DNA of 13,563 bases from Actinospica sp035712985 (GTDB lineage: Bacteria > Actinomycetota > Actinomycetes > Streptomycetales > Catenulisporaceae): NCBI GenBank assembly GCA_035712985.1, contig DASTAE010000201.1:1-13563 (forward strand). Reading direction: 5' to 3'. The notes beneath the pieces were generated by a model. That model saw nothing but the letters and a program-made list of their open reading frames with translations, did no database searches and was not told where the DNA came from. The translations under genes and the position numbers were made by a program. Positions 6,249 through 13,563 of this stretch are shown here, in pieces. Position 1 is the first letter of the stretch. The number at the start of each line of letters is the position of its first letter.

Positions 6249-8669
6249 TCACCCCACGAGCAGTTCCCCCCGCAGCGGGAGTTCACGCGAGGAGGGGCCG
6301 ACCTTGACGACGAAAGTGCCGCCGGGCTGGGCCCAGGCGTGCTCCGCGCTGTCCCAGTGGGCGAAGGCGCGGGCGGGGAGGGTGAGGCGGACGCGGGTGC
6401 GCTCGCCGGGTTCCGCGACGGCCTGGCCGAAGGCGGCGAGGGCGCTGACGCCATCGATGGGCCTGGTCAGGTAGACCTGCACGGTCTCGGTGCCGGGGCG
6501 CTCGCCGACGTTGCGGACGGTGACGCCGATCTCCACGTCGGCGCCCGCGTGCATGGGGCCGACCGGGAGTTGGACCTCCTCGTACTCCCACTCCGTGTAG
6601 CCGAGGCCGTGGCCGAAGGGATAGCGCGGATCGATGCCGGTCCGCGCGTACGCCCGGTAGCCGACGCTCAGGCCCTCCGCGTACCGCAGCGCCCCGTCCT
6701 GCGGCTTCGCGATGCCCACCGGCACGAGCGGCTCGGTGCGCGGGATGCTGACCGGCAGCCGGCCGGTCGGCTCCTGGGCGCCGGTCAGCACGTCGGCGAG
6801 CGCGTGGCCGAACTCCTGCCCCGGGAACCAGACCTGGATGATCGCGCTCACCCGCTCGGCCCACGGCATCAGCACCGGCATGCCGCTGTTGACGACGACG
6901 ATCGTGCGCGGGCAGACGGCCGCGACCTCCTCGATCAGCGCGTCCTGGCGGCCGGGCAGCGCGAGCGTGGTCCGGTCGTAGCCCTCGCTCTCCTCGCCCG
7001 GCGCCGGTCCGACCACGAGGACCACGGCGTCCGCCTCGCCGGCCGCCGCGAGCGCCTCGCCCATCAGCTCCGGCGCGGTGCGGATGCGCTGGGCGGCAAG
7101 GCGGAAGCGGACGAATCCGGGCTCGTAGTCGCCCGGCCGGCCGGTCGCCGTCAGCCTGACCCGATCGCCGGCGCGCAGGTCGCGCTCGCAGCCGGACTCG
7201 AAGGGCTGGGAGAACACCTCCATCGGGTCGTTCGGCGGCGGCGCGATGGCCTCGGCGGCCGTCTCCCCGTCGATCTCCAGGCGCAGCTCCCCGACCCCCG
7301 CGACGGCGAAGCGGTAGCCGCCGTCGGCCGGGACCGTGTAGATCGTGCTGAGGACCAGCTTCGCGGCGCTCTGCGCGACGCCGGCGGGCAGCGGGTCCCA
7401 GAAGGTCAGCTCGGAGTTCGGGCGGATGCCCGAGTAGACGAGCCCGTCGGCGGAGTCGTAGACGTCCAGCCGCGCGCCGGGGCCGCCGTGCAGCGGGTCC
7501 TCGGTCGACTCGGGGTCGGGGCCCGAGGTGCGGTAGCTGTGGGCGCAGCCCTCCGCGAGGGTGATGTTCACGTCCTCGCCCAGGGCCGTGCGCAGGCCCT
7601 CGAGCGGGCTGACGATGACCGCCGGGCCGACCTCCGCGCTACCGCCGCCCTGGTACACCGGGTGCACCGCGTTGGGGCCGATCAGCGCCAGCTCCCTGAT
7701 GTCGGTGGGCAGCGGCAGGGCCGAGCTCACGTTGCGCAGCAGGGTGAAGGAGCGGGCCGCCGCGCCGCGGACCACGGCGCGGTCCGCGTGCGGGCCCTTG
7801 TGCACGGTCAGCGCCGGGGCCGGATCGCCGGGCGCGCCGAGGGCTCCGCAGAGCTCGGCCATCCGCAGCAGCCGGGCGACCTTGTCGTCGATCAGCTCCT
7901 CGGGCACCAGGCCCGCCTTCACCGCGTCCACCAACGCCTGGCCCCACGGCCCGTCCGGACCAGGCATCACCAGATCAAGGCCGGCCAGCGCCGTCTCCAC
8001 GGTCGACCGCGCCGCGGACCAGTCGGAGAACACGGCGCCCTGGAAGCCCCACTCCTGCTTCAGGATCCCGGCGATCAGCTCCTCGTGCTCGGTCATCGAC
8101 AGGCCGTTGACCTTGTTGTAGCCCGCCATCACGGCGGCGGCGTCGGCATCGGTGACGCAGGCCTCGAAGGGGACGAGGTAGACCTCGCGCAGCGTCGCCT
8201 CGTCCGCCTGGACGTCCACGGTCCAGCGCTCGACCTCGGAGTCGTTGCCCACGAAGTGCTTCACGGTCGTCGCGACGCCCTCGCCCTGCACGCCGCGCAC
8301 GTAGGCCGCCGCGATCCGCGCCGCGAGCACCGGGTCCTCGCCGAAGCACTCGAAGCCCCGGCCGCCGTAGGGCGTGCGGGCCAGGTTCACGGTCGGGGCG
8401 AGCAGCACGTCGATGCCCTTGGCCCGCGACTCGATGCCCAGCTGCGCCGTCACCCGCTCGACCAGGGCCGGGTCCCAGGTCGCGGCCAGCGCGATCGGGG
8501 CGGGGAAGCTGGTGGACCGGTCCTCGGGGTCCATGTTCGTCCCGCGCACGCCCGCGGGTCCGTCCGAGGTGCGCAGGCCGCGCAGCCCGATCCGCGGCAG
8601 CGCGGGCAGCGTGAACGCGTCCGCGCCGGTCAGCAGGCCGATCTTCTCCGTCAGGGACAGCTCTTCCAC
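6249..8669 (-). CDS. Cytoplasmic GH3 beta-glycosidase with PA14 insert
   Basis: This 806-residue enzyme has the order GH3 N-terminal barrel (about 1-280), GH3 C-terminal domain split by a PA14 module (about 390-525), then a fibronectin-III-like domain (about 715-795). The nucleophile is D216 in FSDWSA. The substrate-binding pair K137-H138 sits in VKHFVGND, and the acid/base candidate is E562 in ESEGYDR. The layout resembles PA14-containing beta-glucosidases such as Kluyveromyces marxianus BglI, where PA14 helps shape preference for short oligosaccharides. No signal peptide is visible, so it should act on imported sugars. Beta-glucosidase is the likeliest activity, but beta-xylosidase or a mixed activity cannot be excluded. 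The GTG start at 8667-8669 has AAGGAG 6 nt upstream. It lies downstream of the binding-protein gene, after a 108-bp spacer with a hairpin. Confidence 0.93.
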   Translation of the reverse strand: MEELSLTEKIGLLTGADAFTLPALPRIGLRGLRTSDGPAGVRGTNMDPEDRSTSFPAPIALAATWDPALVERVTAQLGIESRAKGIDVLLAPTVNLARTPYGGRGFECFGEDPVLAARIAAAYVRGVQGEGVATTVKHFVGNDSEVERWTVDVQADEATLREVYLVPFEACVTDADAAAVMAGYNKVNGLSMTEHEELIAGILKQEWGFQGAVFSDWSAARSTVETALAGLDLVMPGPDGPWGQALVDAVKAGLVPEELIDDKVARLLRMAELCGALGAPGDPAPALTVHKGPHADRAVVRGAAARSFTLLRNVSSALPLPTDIRELALIGPNAVHPVYQGGGSAEVGPAVIVSPLEGLRTALGEDVNITLAEGCAHSYRTSGPDPESTEDPLHGGPGARLDVYDSADGLVYSGIRPNSELTFWDPLPAGVAQSAAKLVLSTIYTVPADGGYRFAVAGVGELRLEIDGETAAEAIAPPPNDPMEVFSQPFESGCERDLRAGDRVRLTATGRPGDYEPGFVRFRLAAQRIRTAPELMGEALAAAGEADAVVLVVGPAPGEESEGYDRTTLALPGRQDALIEEVAAVCPRTIVVVNSGMPVLMPWAERVSAIIQVWFPGQEFGHALADVLTGAQEPTGRLPVSIPRTEPLVPVGIAKPQDGALRYAEGLSVGYRAYARTGIDPRYPFGHGLGYTEWEYEEVQLPVGPMHAGADVEIGVTVRNVGERPGTETVQVYLTRPIDGVSALAAFGQAVAEPGERTRVRLTLPARAFAHWDSAEHAWAQPGGTFVVKVGPSSRELPLRGELLVG

Positions 8670-8675
8670 CCTCGG

Positions 8676-8681
8676 CTCCTT
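8676..8681 (-). promoter_or_regulatory. Ribosome binding site for the GTG start of the GH3 gene
   Basis: AAGGAG on the minus strand lies 6 nt before the GTG at 8667-8669. It supports this non-ATG start. Confidence 0.75.
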
Positions 8682-8702
8682 ACACAGGGGTAAATGGGCG
8701 CG

Positions 8703-8749
8703 CGGCCCGCCCGCCGCCCGACAGGCGGGTGCGGGCGACGGACGGGCCG
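8703..8749 (-). terminator. GC-rich stem-loop between binding-protein and GH3 genes
   Basis: The outer arms CGGCCCG (8703-8709) and CGGGCCG (8743-8749) pair perfectly. Inside them CCCGCC (8710-8715) pairs with GGCGGG (8724-8729), leaving an unpaired stretch of about 13 nt on one side. It lies about 30 nt after the stop of the solute-binding protein gene on the minus strand. In transport operons such structures often protect the abundant binding-protein mRNA or reduce read-through to the next gene. It may be a partial terminator; no T-run follows. Confidence 0.5.
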
Positions 8750-8777
8750 GGCGCGGTTACTCGATGGCTCCGGAGGT

Positions 8778-10439
8778 TCAGGAGACCGGGGTGAGGTGCA
8801 GGATCGTCACTTCGAGGAACGGGTCGTTCGGCCTCGGGTCGTTGTACGAGTTCGAGGACGTCGGCCAGCCGGTGAAGTGCTTGGTGCTGTACTCGTTCCA
8901 GCCCGCGCCGTAGAGCAGCACGGCGTCCGGGACGTCGGTCGCCATGGCGTTGGCCACGATGCCGAGGTCCTTGGTGATCTCGGCCTGGCTGTTGGTCGAG
9001 GCCCAGTCCTTCAGCGCGGCCTGCACGGTCGGGCTGTTGTAGCGGCCCAGGTCGCCGTTCGCGGTCTGGCCGATCGGCGCCGAGGCGGTGTAGTCGAGCC
9101 AGGAGTCGTACTGGGTGTACGCGGTCGGGCCGCCGGCGCCCCAGTGGATCGCGGCCTGGAAGTTGCCGGAGGCCAGGTCGGAGGCCCACTTGTCCGGGGT
9201 CGTGCCGTTGACCGAGACGTTGAAGCCCAGCGGGCCGAGCTGCGACTTGATGAGGTTGGCGTCCTCGTAGTAGTCGGTGTACGAGCTCGGGTCCTCGATC
9301 GTGAAGCTGACCTGCTTGCCGCCCTTGGCCCAGACGCCCGAGCCGTCCTTGGCGTAGCCCGCGGCCTGCATCACGGAGGCGACGGACGCGGCGTCCGAGG
9401 TCGGCTTGATGTCGTTCTGCAGGTTGCTCGGCACCTGGCTGGTGAAGTTCGGCAGCAGCAGGCCGCTGTCCGTGGTGGCCACCGGCTCGTAGCCCTCCTC
9501 ACCCACCTGCGAGAGCTGGGTGCGGTTGATGGCGTCGCTCACGGCCTTGCGCACGGCCACGTCGTTGAACGGCGCGGTCTGCGTGTTGTAGACCATGATC
9601 ACGGTGTTGGTCGCCGGGAACCAGTAGTGGTTGTGCGCGGGGTCCTTGTTGACGTACGTCGTCTGGATGTTGGAGACGTTGTTGCCGGCCCAGTCGATCT
9701 GCCCGTTCTCCAGGGCCTGGTTGGCCGTGGTGTTCGAGGAGTACGCCGGGACGCTGATCTCCTTGACCTTCGGAGCGCCCTGCCAGTAGCTCGCGTTCGC
9801 CTTGAGCGTGTAGCCCTGCGGCGCGAAGCGGTCCAGGGTGAACGGTCCGGTGCCGACGGGGCTCGGGTCGGTCCAGTGCGCCGGGTCGGACTGCCCCGAC
9901 CAGACGTGCTGCGGGACGATGAAGACCTCGCCGGAGATCGCGTACAGGTTCGAGTACTCGGCCTGGCTGAAGGTGATCGTGGCCGTGTCGCCGCTGGCCG
10001 TGGCGCCGGTGATGGGCAGGCCGTAGGTGTTCAGGGCCTTGTTCTGCTGCATCAGCTGGAAGGTGTACGCGACGTCCTGGGCCGTGAAGTCCTTGCCGTC
10101 GCTCCACTTCACGTTGCCGTGGACCTTGAACGAGATCGAGGTGCCGGTCGCGTTCCAGCTGTAGGAGTCCGCGAGCCACGGGGTGTAGCTGTTGGCCGCG
10201 GTGATGTTCCACTGCAGCAGCGGCTCGTAGACGAGTCCTGTGGTGTTCTCCGTGTCCCCGGTGCTGGTGGAGACGAAGGGGTTGAAGTTGTCGGTGTAGT
10301 CGCCGATCGGGTTCGTCTCCAGCGTCAGCGTGGTCGACGCGCTCCCGCTGTTATTCGGCTTCGGGCTGCTCCCGCAGGCCGCGAGCCCCAGGCTCAAGGC
10401 GCCGAGCACGGCCACCCCGGCTATGATTCTTCGTGACAT
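8778..10439 (-). CDS. Family-5 extracellular solute-binding lipoprotein of ABC importer
   Basis: This 553-residue lipoprotein has a signal peptide MSRRIIAGVAVLGALSLG and a lipobox LAAC with lipidated C22. A Ser/Asn-rich linker leads to the SBP_bac_5 domain. Family hallmarks include TTGLVYEPLLQWN, the segment VHGNVKWSDGKDFTAQDVAYTF, the PVGTGPFTLDRFAPQGY stretch and AVRKAVSDAINR. The Trp/Tyr-rich C-terminal part (TGWPTSSNSYNDP, then FLEVTILHLTPV) looks like the branch that binds oligosaccharides rather than peptides. That substrate guess is supported mainly by the adjacent GH3 gene. The open frame runs up to 10607, but the extension lies within the ATPase gene. The ATG at 10437-10439 has AGAGGAG 8 nt upstream and gives a proper lipoprotein signal. 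It follows the ATPases after a 44-bp leader, an unusual gene order, since binding proteins usually come first. Confidence 0.93.
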   Translation of the reverse strand: MSRRIIAGVAVLGALSLGLAACGSSPKPNNSGSASTTLTLETNPIGDYTDNFNPFVSTSTGDTENTTGLVYEPLLQWNITAANSYTPWLADSYSWNATGTSISFKVHGNVKWSDGKDFTAQDVAYTFQLMQQNKALNTYGLPITGATASGDTATITFSQAEYSNLYAISGEVFIVPQHVWSGQSDPAHWTDPSPVGTGPFTLDRFAPQGYTLKANASYWQGAPKVKEISVPAYSSNTTANQALENGQIDWAGNNVSNIQTTYVNKDPAHNHYWFPATNTVIMVYNTQTAPFNDVAVRKAVSDAINRTQLSQVGEEGYEPVATTDSGLLLPNFTSQVPSNLQNDIKPTSDAASVASVMQAAGYAKDGSGVWAKGGKQVSFTIEDPSSYTDYYEDANLIKSQLGPLGFNVSVNGTTPDKWASDLASGNFQAAIHWGAGGPTAYTQYDSWLDYTASAPIGQTANGDLGRYNSPTVQAALKDWASTNSQAEITKDLGIVANAMATDVPDAVLLYGAGWNEYSTKHFTGWPTSSNSYNDPRPNDPFLEVTILHLTPVS

Positions 10440-10447
10440 CCCGCGCA

Positions 10448-10454
10448 CTCCTCT
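10448..10454 (-). promoter_or_regulatory. Ribosome binding site fixing the binding-protein start
   Basis: AGAGGAG on the minus strand lies 8 nt before the ATG at 10437-10439. It excludes the upstream extension into the ATPase gene. Confidence 0.8.
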
Positions 10455-10458
10455 GTGT

Positions 10459-10470
10459 GTTGATGTCAAC
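10459..10470. promoter_or_regulatory. Palindrome in the AT-rich leader of the binding-protein gene
   Basis: GTTGATGTCAAC is a 5-bp inverted repeat around a 2-bp centre. On the minus strand it contains TTGACA, a perfect -35 element, but I see no matching -10 at 16-18 nt before the start codon. It lies in the 44-bp gap between the DppF-type gene and the lipoprotein gene, an island of A/T in GC-rich DNA, just upstream of the ribosome site. An operator or part of an internal promoter is possible. Confidence 0.35.
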
Positions 10471-10483
10471 TCAATAATGTTGT

Positions 10484-11508
10484 TCAGGCTGCCCCCGCCG
10501 TACCAGCGGCGGGGGACGCTTGGGCGTTCTCTGTGCTCTCGTGCAGCCAGCAGGAGCTGGTGTGGCCGTCCCCGACGGGTAGCGCCGGAGGGGTCTCCAC
10601 CTTGCACTTCGCCATCGCGAAGGGGCAGCGGGGGTGGAACCGGCAGCCCGCCGGGGGGTGGATCAGGCTCGGCGGTGAGCCCGCCCCGGCCAGCCTCGGC
10701 GCGCCGTCCCGATCAGGGTCCGGCACGGCCGAAAGCAGGAGTTGGGTATAAGGGTGCTGTGGTGAATCGGCGACCGTCACGGCGGGCCCGGACTCGACCA
10801 CGCGGCCCGCGTACATCACCGTGATCGTGTCGGCGAGGTAGCGCGCGGAGGCGAGGTCGTGGGTGACGTACAGGATCGCCAGACGCTCCCGATCCCGGAG
10901 ATCGGCCAGGAGGTTGAGCACGCCGAGCCGGATGGAGACGTCGAGCATGGACACCGGCTCGTCCGCCAGCAGCACCTTGGGCCGCACGGCCAGCGCGCGG
11001 GCGATCGCGACGCGCTGGCGCTGGCCGCCGGACAGCTCGTGCGGCATCTTCTCGATGAACTGGTCCGAGGGCGTCAGCGAGACGCGCTCCAGCAGGGCCT
11101 TGATGGCCTCGTCGGTGGACGCGCCCTCCCCGGTGCCGTGGATCTTCAGCGGCCGGCCGAGGATGTAGCGCAGCCCGTGCACGGGGTTGAGCGAGGCGAA
11201 CGGGTCCTGCAGCACGAGCTGCACCTCGCTCGCGTAGCCGCGCCCCGACGGGGGATTGGCGCCGCCCTCCCAGAGCAGCTCGCCGCCGGTCAGCGGCGTG
11301 CGCCGGGCCAGCAGCCGGGCCAGCGTGGACTTGCCGGAGCCGGACTCGCCGACCACGGCGGTGACGGTGCCGCGGCGCAGCGCCACGGTCACGTCCTCGA
11401 CCGCGTGCACCTTCGCGCCGCGCAGCGACCAGCCGCTGCGCACCGGGAAGTGCTTGACCAGCCCGCGGCCCTCCAGGACCGGCGCCTCGACGGCTTCGTT
11501 CGTGTCGG

Positions 11509-11512
<4 letters not shown>
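10484..11512 (-). CDS. DppF/OppF-type ABC transporter ATPase
   Basis: This 342-residue cytoplasmic ATPase drives the importer. It has Walker A GESGSGKST (55-63), the Q-loop in LVLQDPFASLNP (about 99-110), signature LSGGQRQRV (160-168), Walker B LLADEP (181-186) and switch H218. The C-terminal oligopeptide/dipeptide extension has C290, C296, C303 and C321, the four-cysteine arrangement that in related DppD/OppD-type proteins has been seen to carry an Fe-S cluster. The GTG at 11510-11512 overlaps the upstream ATPase stop as GTGA, with GGGAG 6 nt upstream. The open frame continues to 11683, but only inside the neighbouring gene. Residues about 322-342 are a Ser/Ala-rich tail. Substrate specificity lies in the binding protein and permeases, not here. 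Confidence 0.94.
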
Positions 11513-12560
<1,048 letters not shown>

Positions 12561-12564
<4 letters not shown>

Positions 12565-13529
12565 ACCGTCTCCTCGATGATCTCGGCCGGGCTCGCGACG
12601 GCCGGCGCGGCGGCCGGGCGCACGACCGGGGTCAGGCCGAGCGTGTGCCGGCGGGTGATGCCCGCCGCGCGCAGCCCCTTGCGGGTGAGCCCGGCGGCCC
12701 GCAGCCGGGGGTTGATGAACTCGTCGATGCCGAAGTTGAGCAGGGCCAGCGAGGTGCCGAGCAGCGCGACCGCCACGCCGGGCGCCGCGAACCAGACCCA
12801 GGCGCCGGACGCCGCCGCCTGGTCGCCCTGCGCCCAGAAGAGCATCGAGCCCCAGCTCCACGGCGCGTTCACGTCCACCGCGCCGACGAAGGTGAGGGCG
12901 ACGTACGTGCCCATCGCGTAGAGCGTCGTGAACAGGAAGGACGCGGCGATGACCGGCACCAGGTTCGGCACGATCTCGAAGACGATGATCCGCCAGGAGC
13001 GCTCGCCGCTGATCCGCGCCGCGTCCACGAAGTCCCGCTTGCGCATCGAGAGGGTCTGCGCGCGCAGCACCCGGGCGCCCCAGGCCCAGCCGGTCAGGCT
13101 GATGATCGCCGCCAGCAGCACCGAGTTGGACTTGCCGCCGGCCGGCAGGTAGCTGTTGATCACGATCAGGAACGGCAGCGCCGGCAGCACCAGGAAGACG
13201 TTCGCCAGCATCGAGAGCAGGTTGTCGCCGATACCGCCGAAGAAGCCCGCGGCCACTCCGATGATCACCGAGAGCACGGTCGCGATCGCCCCGGCGATCA
13301 GCGAGATCACCAGGGTCGGGCGGGCGCCGATCAGCAGCTGCGAGTAGACGTCCTGACCCTGCTGGGTGGTGCCGAGCCAGTGCTGGCCGCTCGGGTGCTG
13401 CCAGGGCGTGCCGACCAGCTTGAGCGGGTCCGGATAGGGCGCTATCGACGGGCCGATGATCGCCATCAGCGCGAAGAAGACGAACAGGCCGAGACCGACC
13501 GCGATCTTGGGTGACTTCAGCACGCGCAT
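12561..13529 (-). CDS. DppC/OppC-type ABC transporter permease
   Basis: This 322-residue inner-membrane permease has a first helix at about 10-30 and the family N-terminal segment with HWLGTTQQGQDVYSQLLIGAR at about 50-70. A BPD_transp_1 core of five further helices (about 72-275) carries the EAA coupling loop DFVDAARISGERSWRIIVFE, which contacts the ATPases. The start ATG at 13527-13529 has a perfect AGGAGG 7 nt upstream. The stop overlaps the DppD-type gene as GTGA. The last 47 residues (276-322) form an unusual Pro/Ala-rich cytoplasmic tail that begins with a duplicated motif, LRAAGLTRKG then LRAAGITRRH. Confidence 0.93.
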
Positions 13530-13531
13530 GC

Positions 13532-13563
13532 TCAGGCCTCCTGCCGGGTGCGCGGGTCGAGGA
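13532..13563 (-). CDS. Partial DppB/OppB-type permease, last codons only
   Basis: Only the C-terminal end LDPRTRQEA and a TGA stop (13532-13534) are in the window. DPRxR just before the end is typical of DppB-type permeases, which end soon after the last helix. The stop is 2 nt from the start of the DppC-type gene, which fits the usual dppB-dppC order. The ribosome site of the next gene overlaps these last codons. Confidence 0.6.
   Translation of the reverse strand, partial: LDPRTRQEA

Noticed and set aside
6339..8693. 784-codon open frame on the plus strand, antisense to the GH3 gene
   Set aside because: The translation is an Arg/Gly/Asp/Val-rich string with no recognisable domain, while the opposite strand encodes an intact GH3 enzyme with its catalytic residues. 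Long antisense frames are common in high-GC DNA.
8694..10436. 580-codon plus-strand open frame opposite the solute-binding protein gene
   Set aside because: Low-complexity Val/Arg/Gly-rich translation, no ribosome site, and a clear lipoprotein on the other strand.

Overview
The window is high-GC chromosomal DNA with strong G/C bias at third codon positions, AGGAGG-type ribosome sites, frequent GTG starts and 4-bp stop/start overlaps. Together with the protein families present this points to a free-living actinobacterium of the Streptomyces/Catenulispora type. That placement is inference; no RNA marker gene is present. I see no tRNA, rRNA, CRISPR array, insertion sequence, integrase or phage gene. 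All but one of the genes lie on the minus strand.

Region 1 (about 1-3043): a minisatellite-like G-rich repeat (1-119) starts exactly at the stop codon of a three-gene lactate oxidation operon that runs leftwards as lutA-lutB-lutC. Both junctions are ATGA overlaps. The products are an iron-sulfur (CCG-domain) subunit, an LUD-domain protein with two Fe-S cysteine motifs, and a smaller LUD-domain protein; together they oxidise L-lactate to pyruvate.

Region 2 (3138-5541): a secreted coiled-coil plus NlpC/P60 peptidoglycan hydrolase (minus) is divergent from a small, unrecognised 130-residue protein (plus, 4563-4955). A 369-bp spacer between them carries a plausible plus-strand promoter and two inverted repeats. 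The small gene converges on a four-helix DUF2231-type membrane protein (5068-5541), with a two-part hairpin (4984-5022) between the stop codons. Upstream of the membrane protein gene is a pair of near-identical 14/15-bp direct repeats spaced 35 bp apart, a possible operator.

Region 3 (5614-13563): a leftward oligosaccharide or peptide uptake and hydrolysis operon. It enters the window with the last codons of a permease (DppB type). A second permease (DppC type), two ATPases (DppD and DppF types, each with a four-cysteine C-terminal zone), a family-5 solute-binding lipoprotein, and a cytoplasmic GH3 glycosidase with a PA14 insert follow. A winged-helix/DUF2087 protein closes the series. The likely logic is capture of a short beta-linked oligosaccharide by the lipoprotein, import, and intracellular hydrolysis by the GH3 enzyme. 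The binding-protein gene comes after the ATPases, has its own AT-rich leader with a palindrome, and is followed by a strong GC hairpin, so its expression is probably set separately from the rest.

Nothing here is clearly a new biological system. The points most worth checking are the direct-repeat pair at 5575-5624, the repeat array ending at the lutC stop, the uncharacterised 4563-4955 protein, and the leader and hairpin flanking the binding-protein gene.
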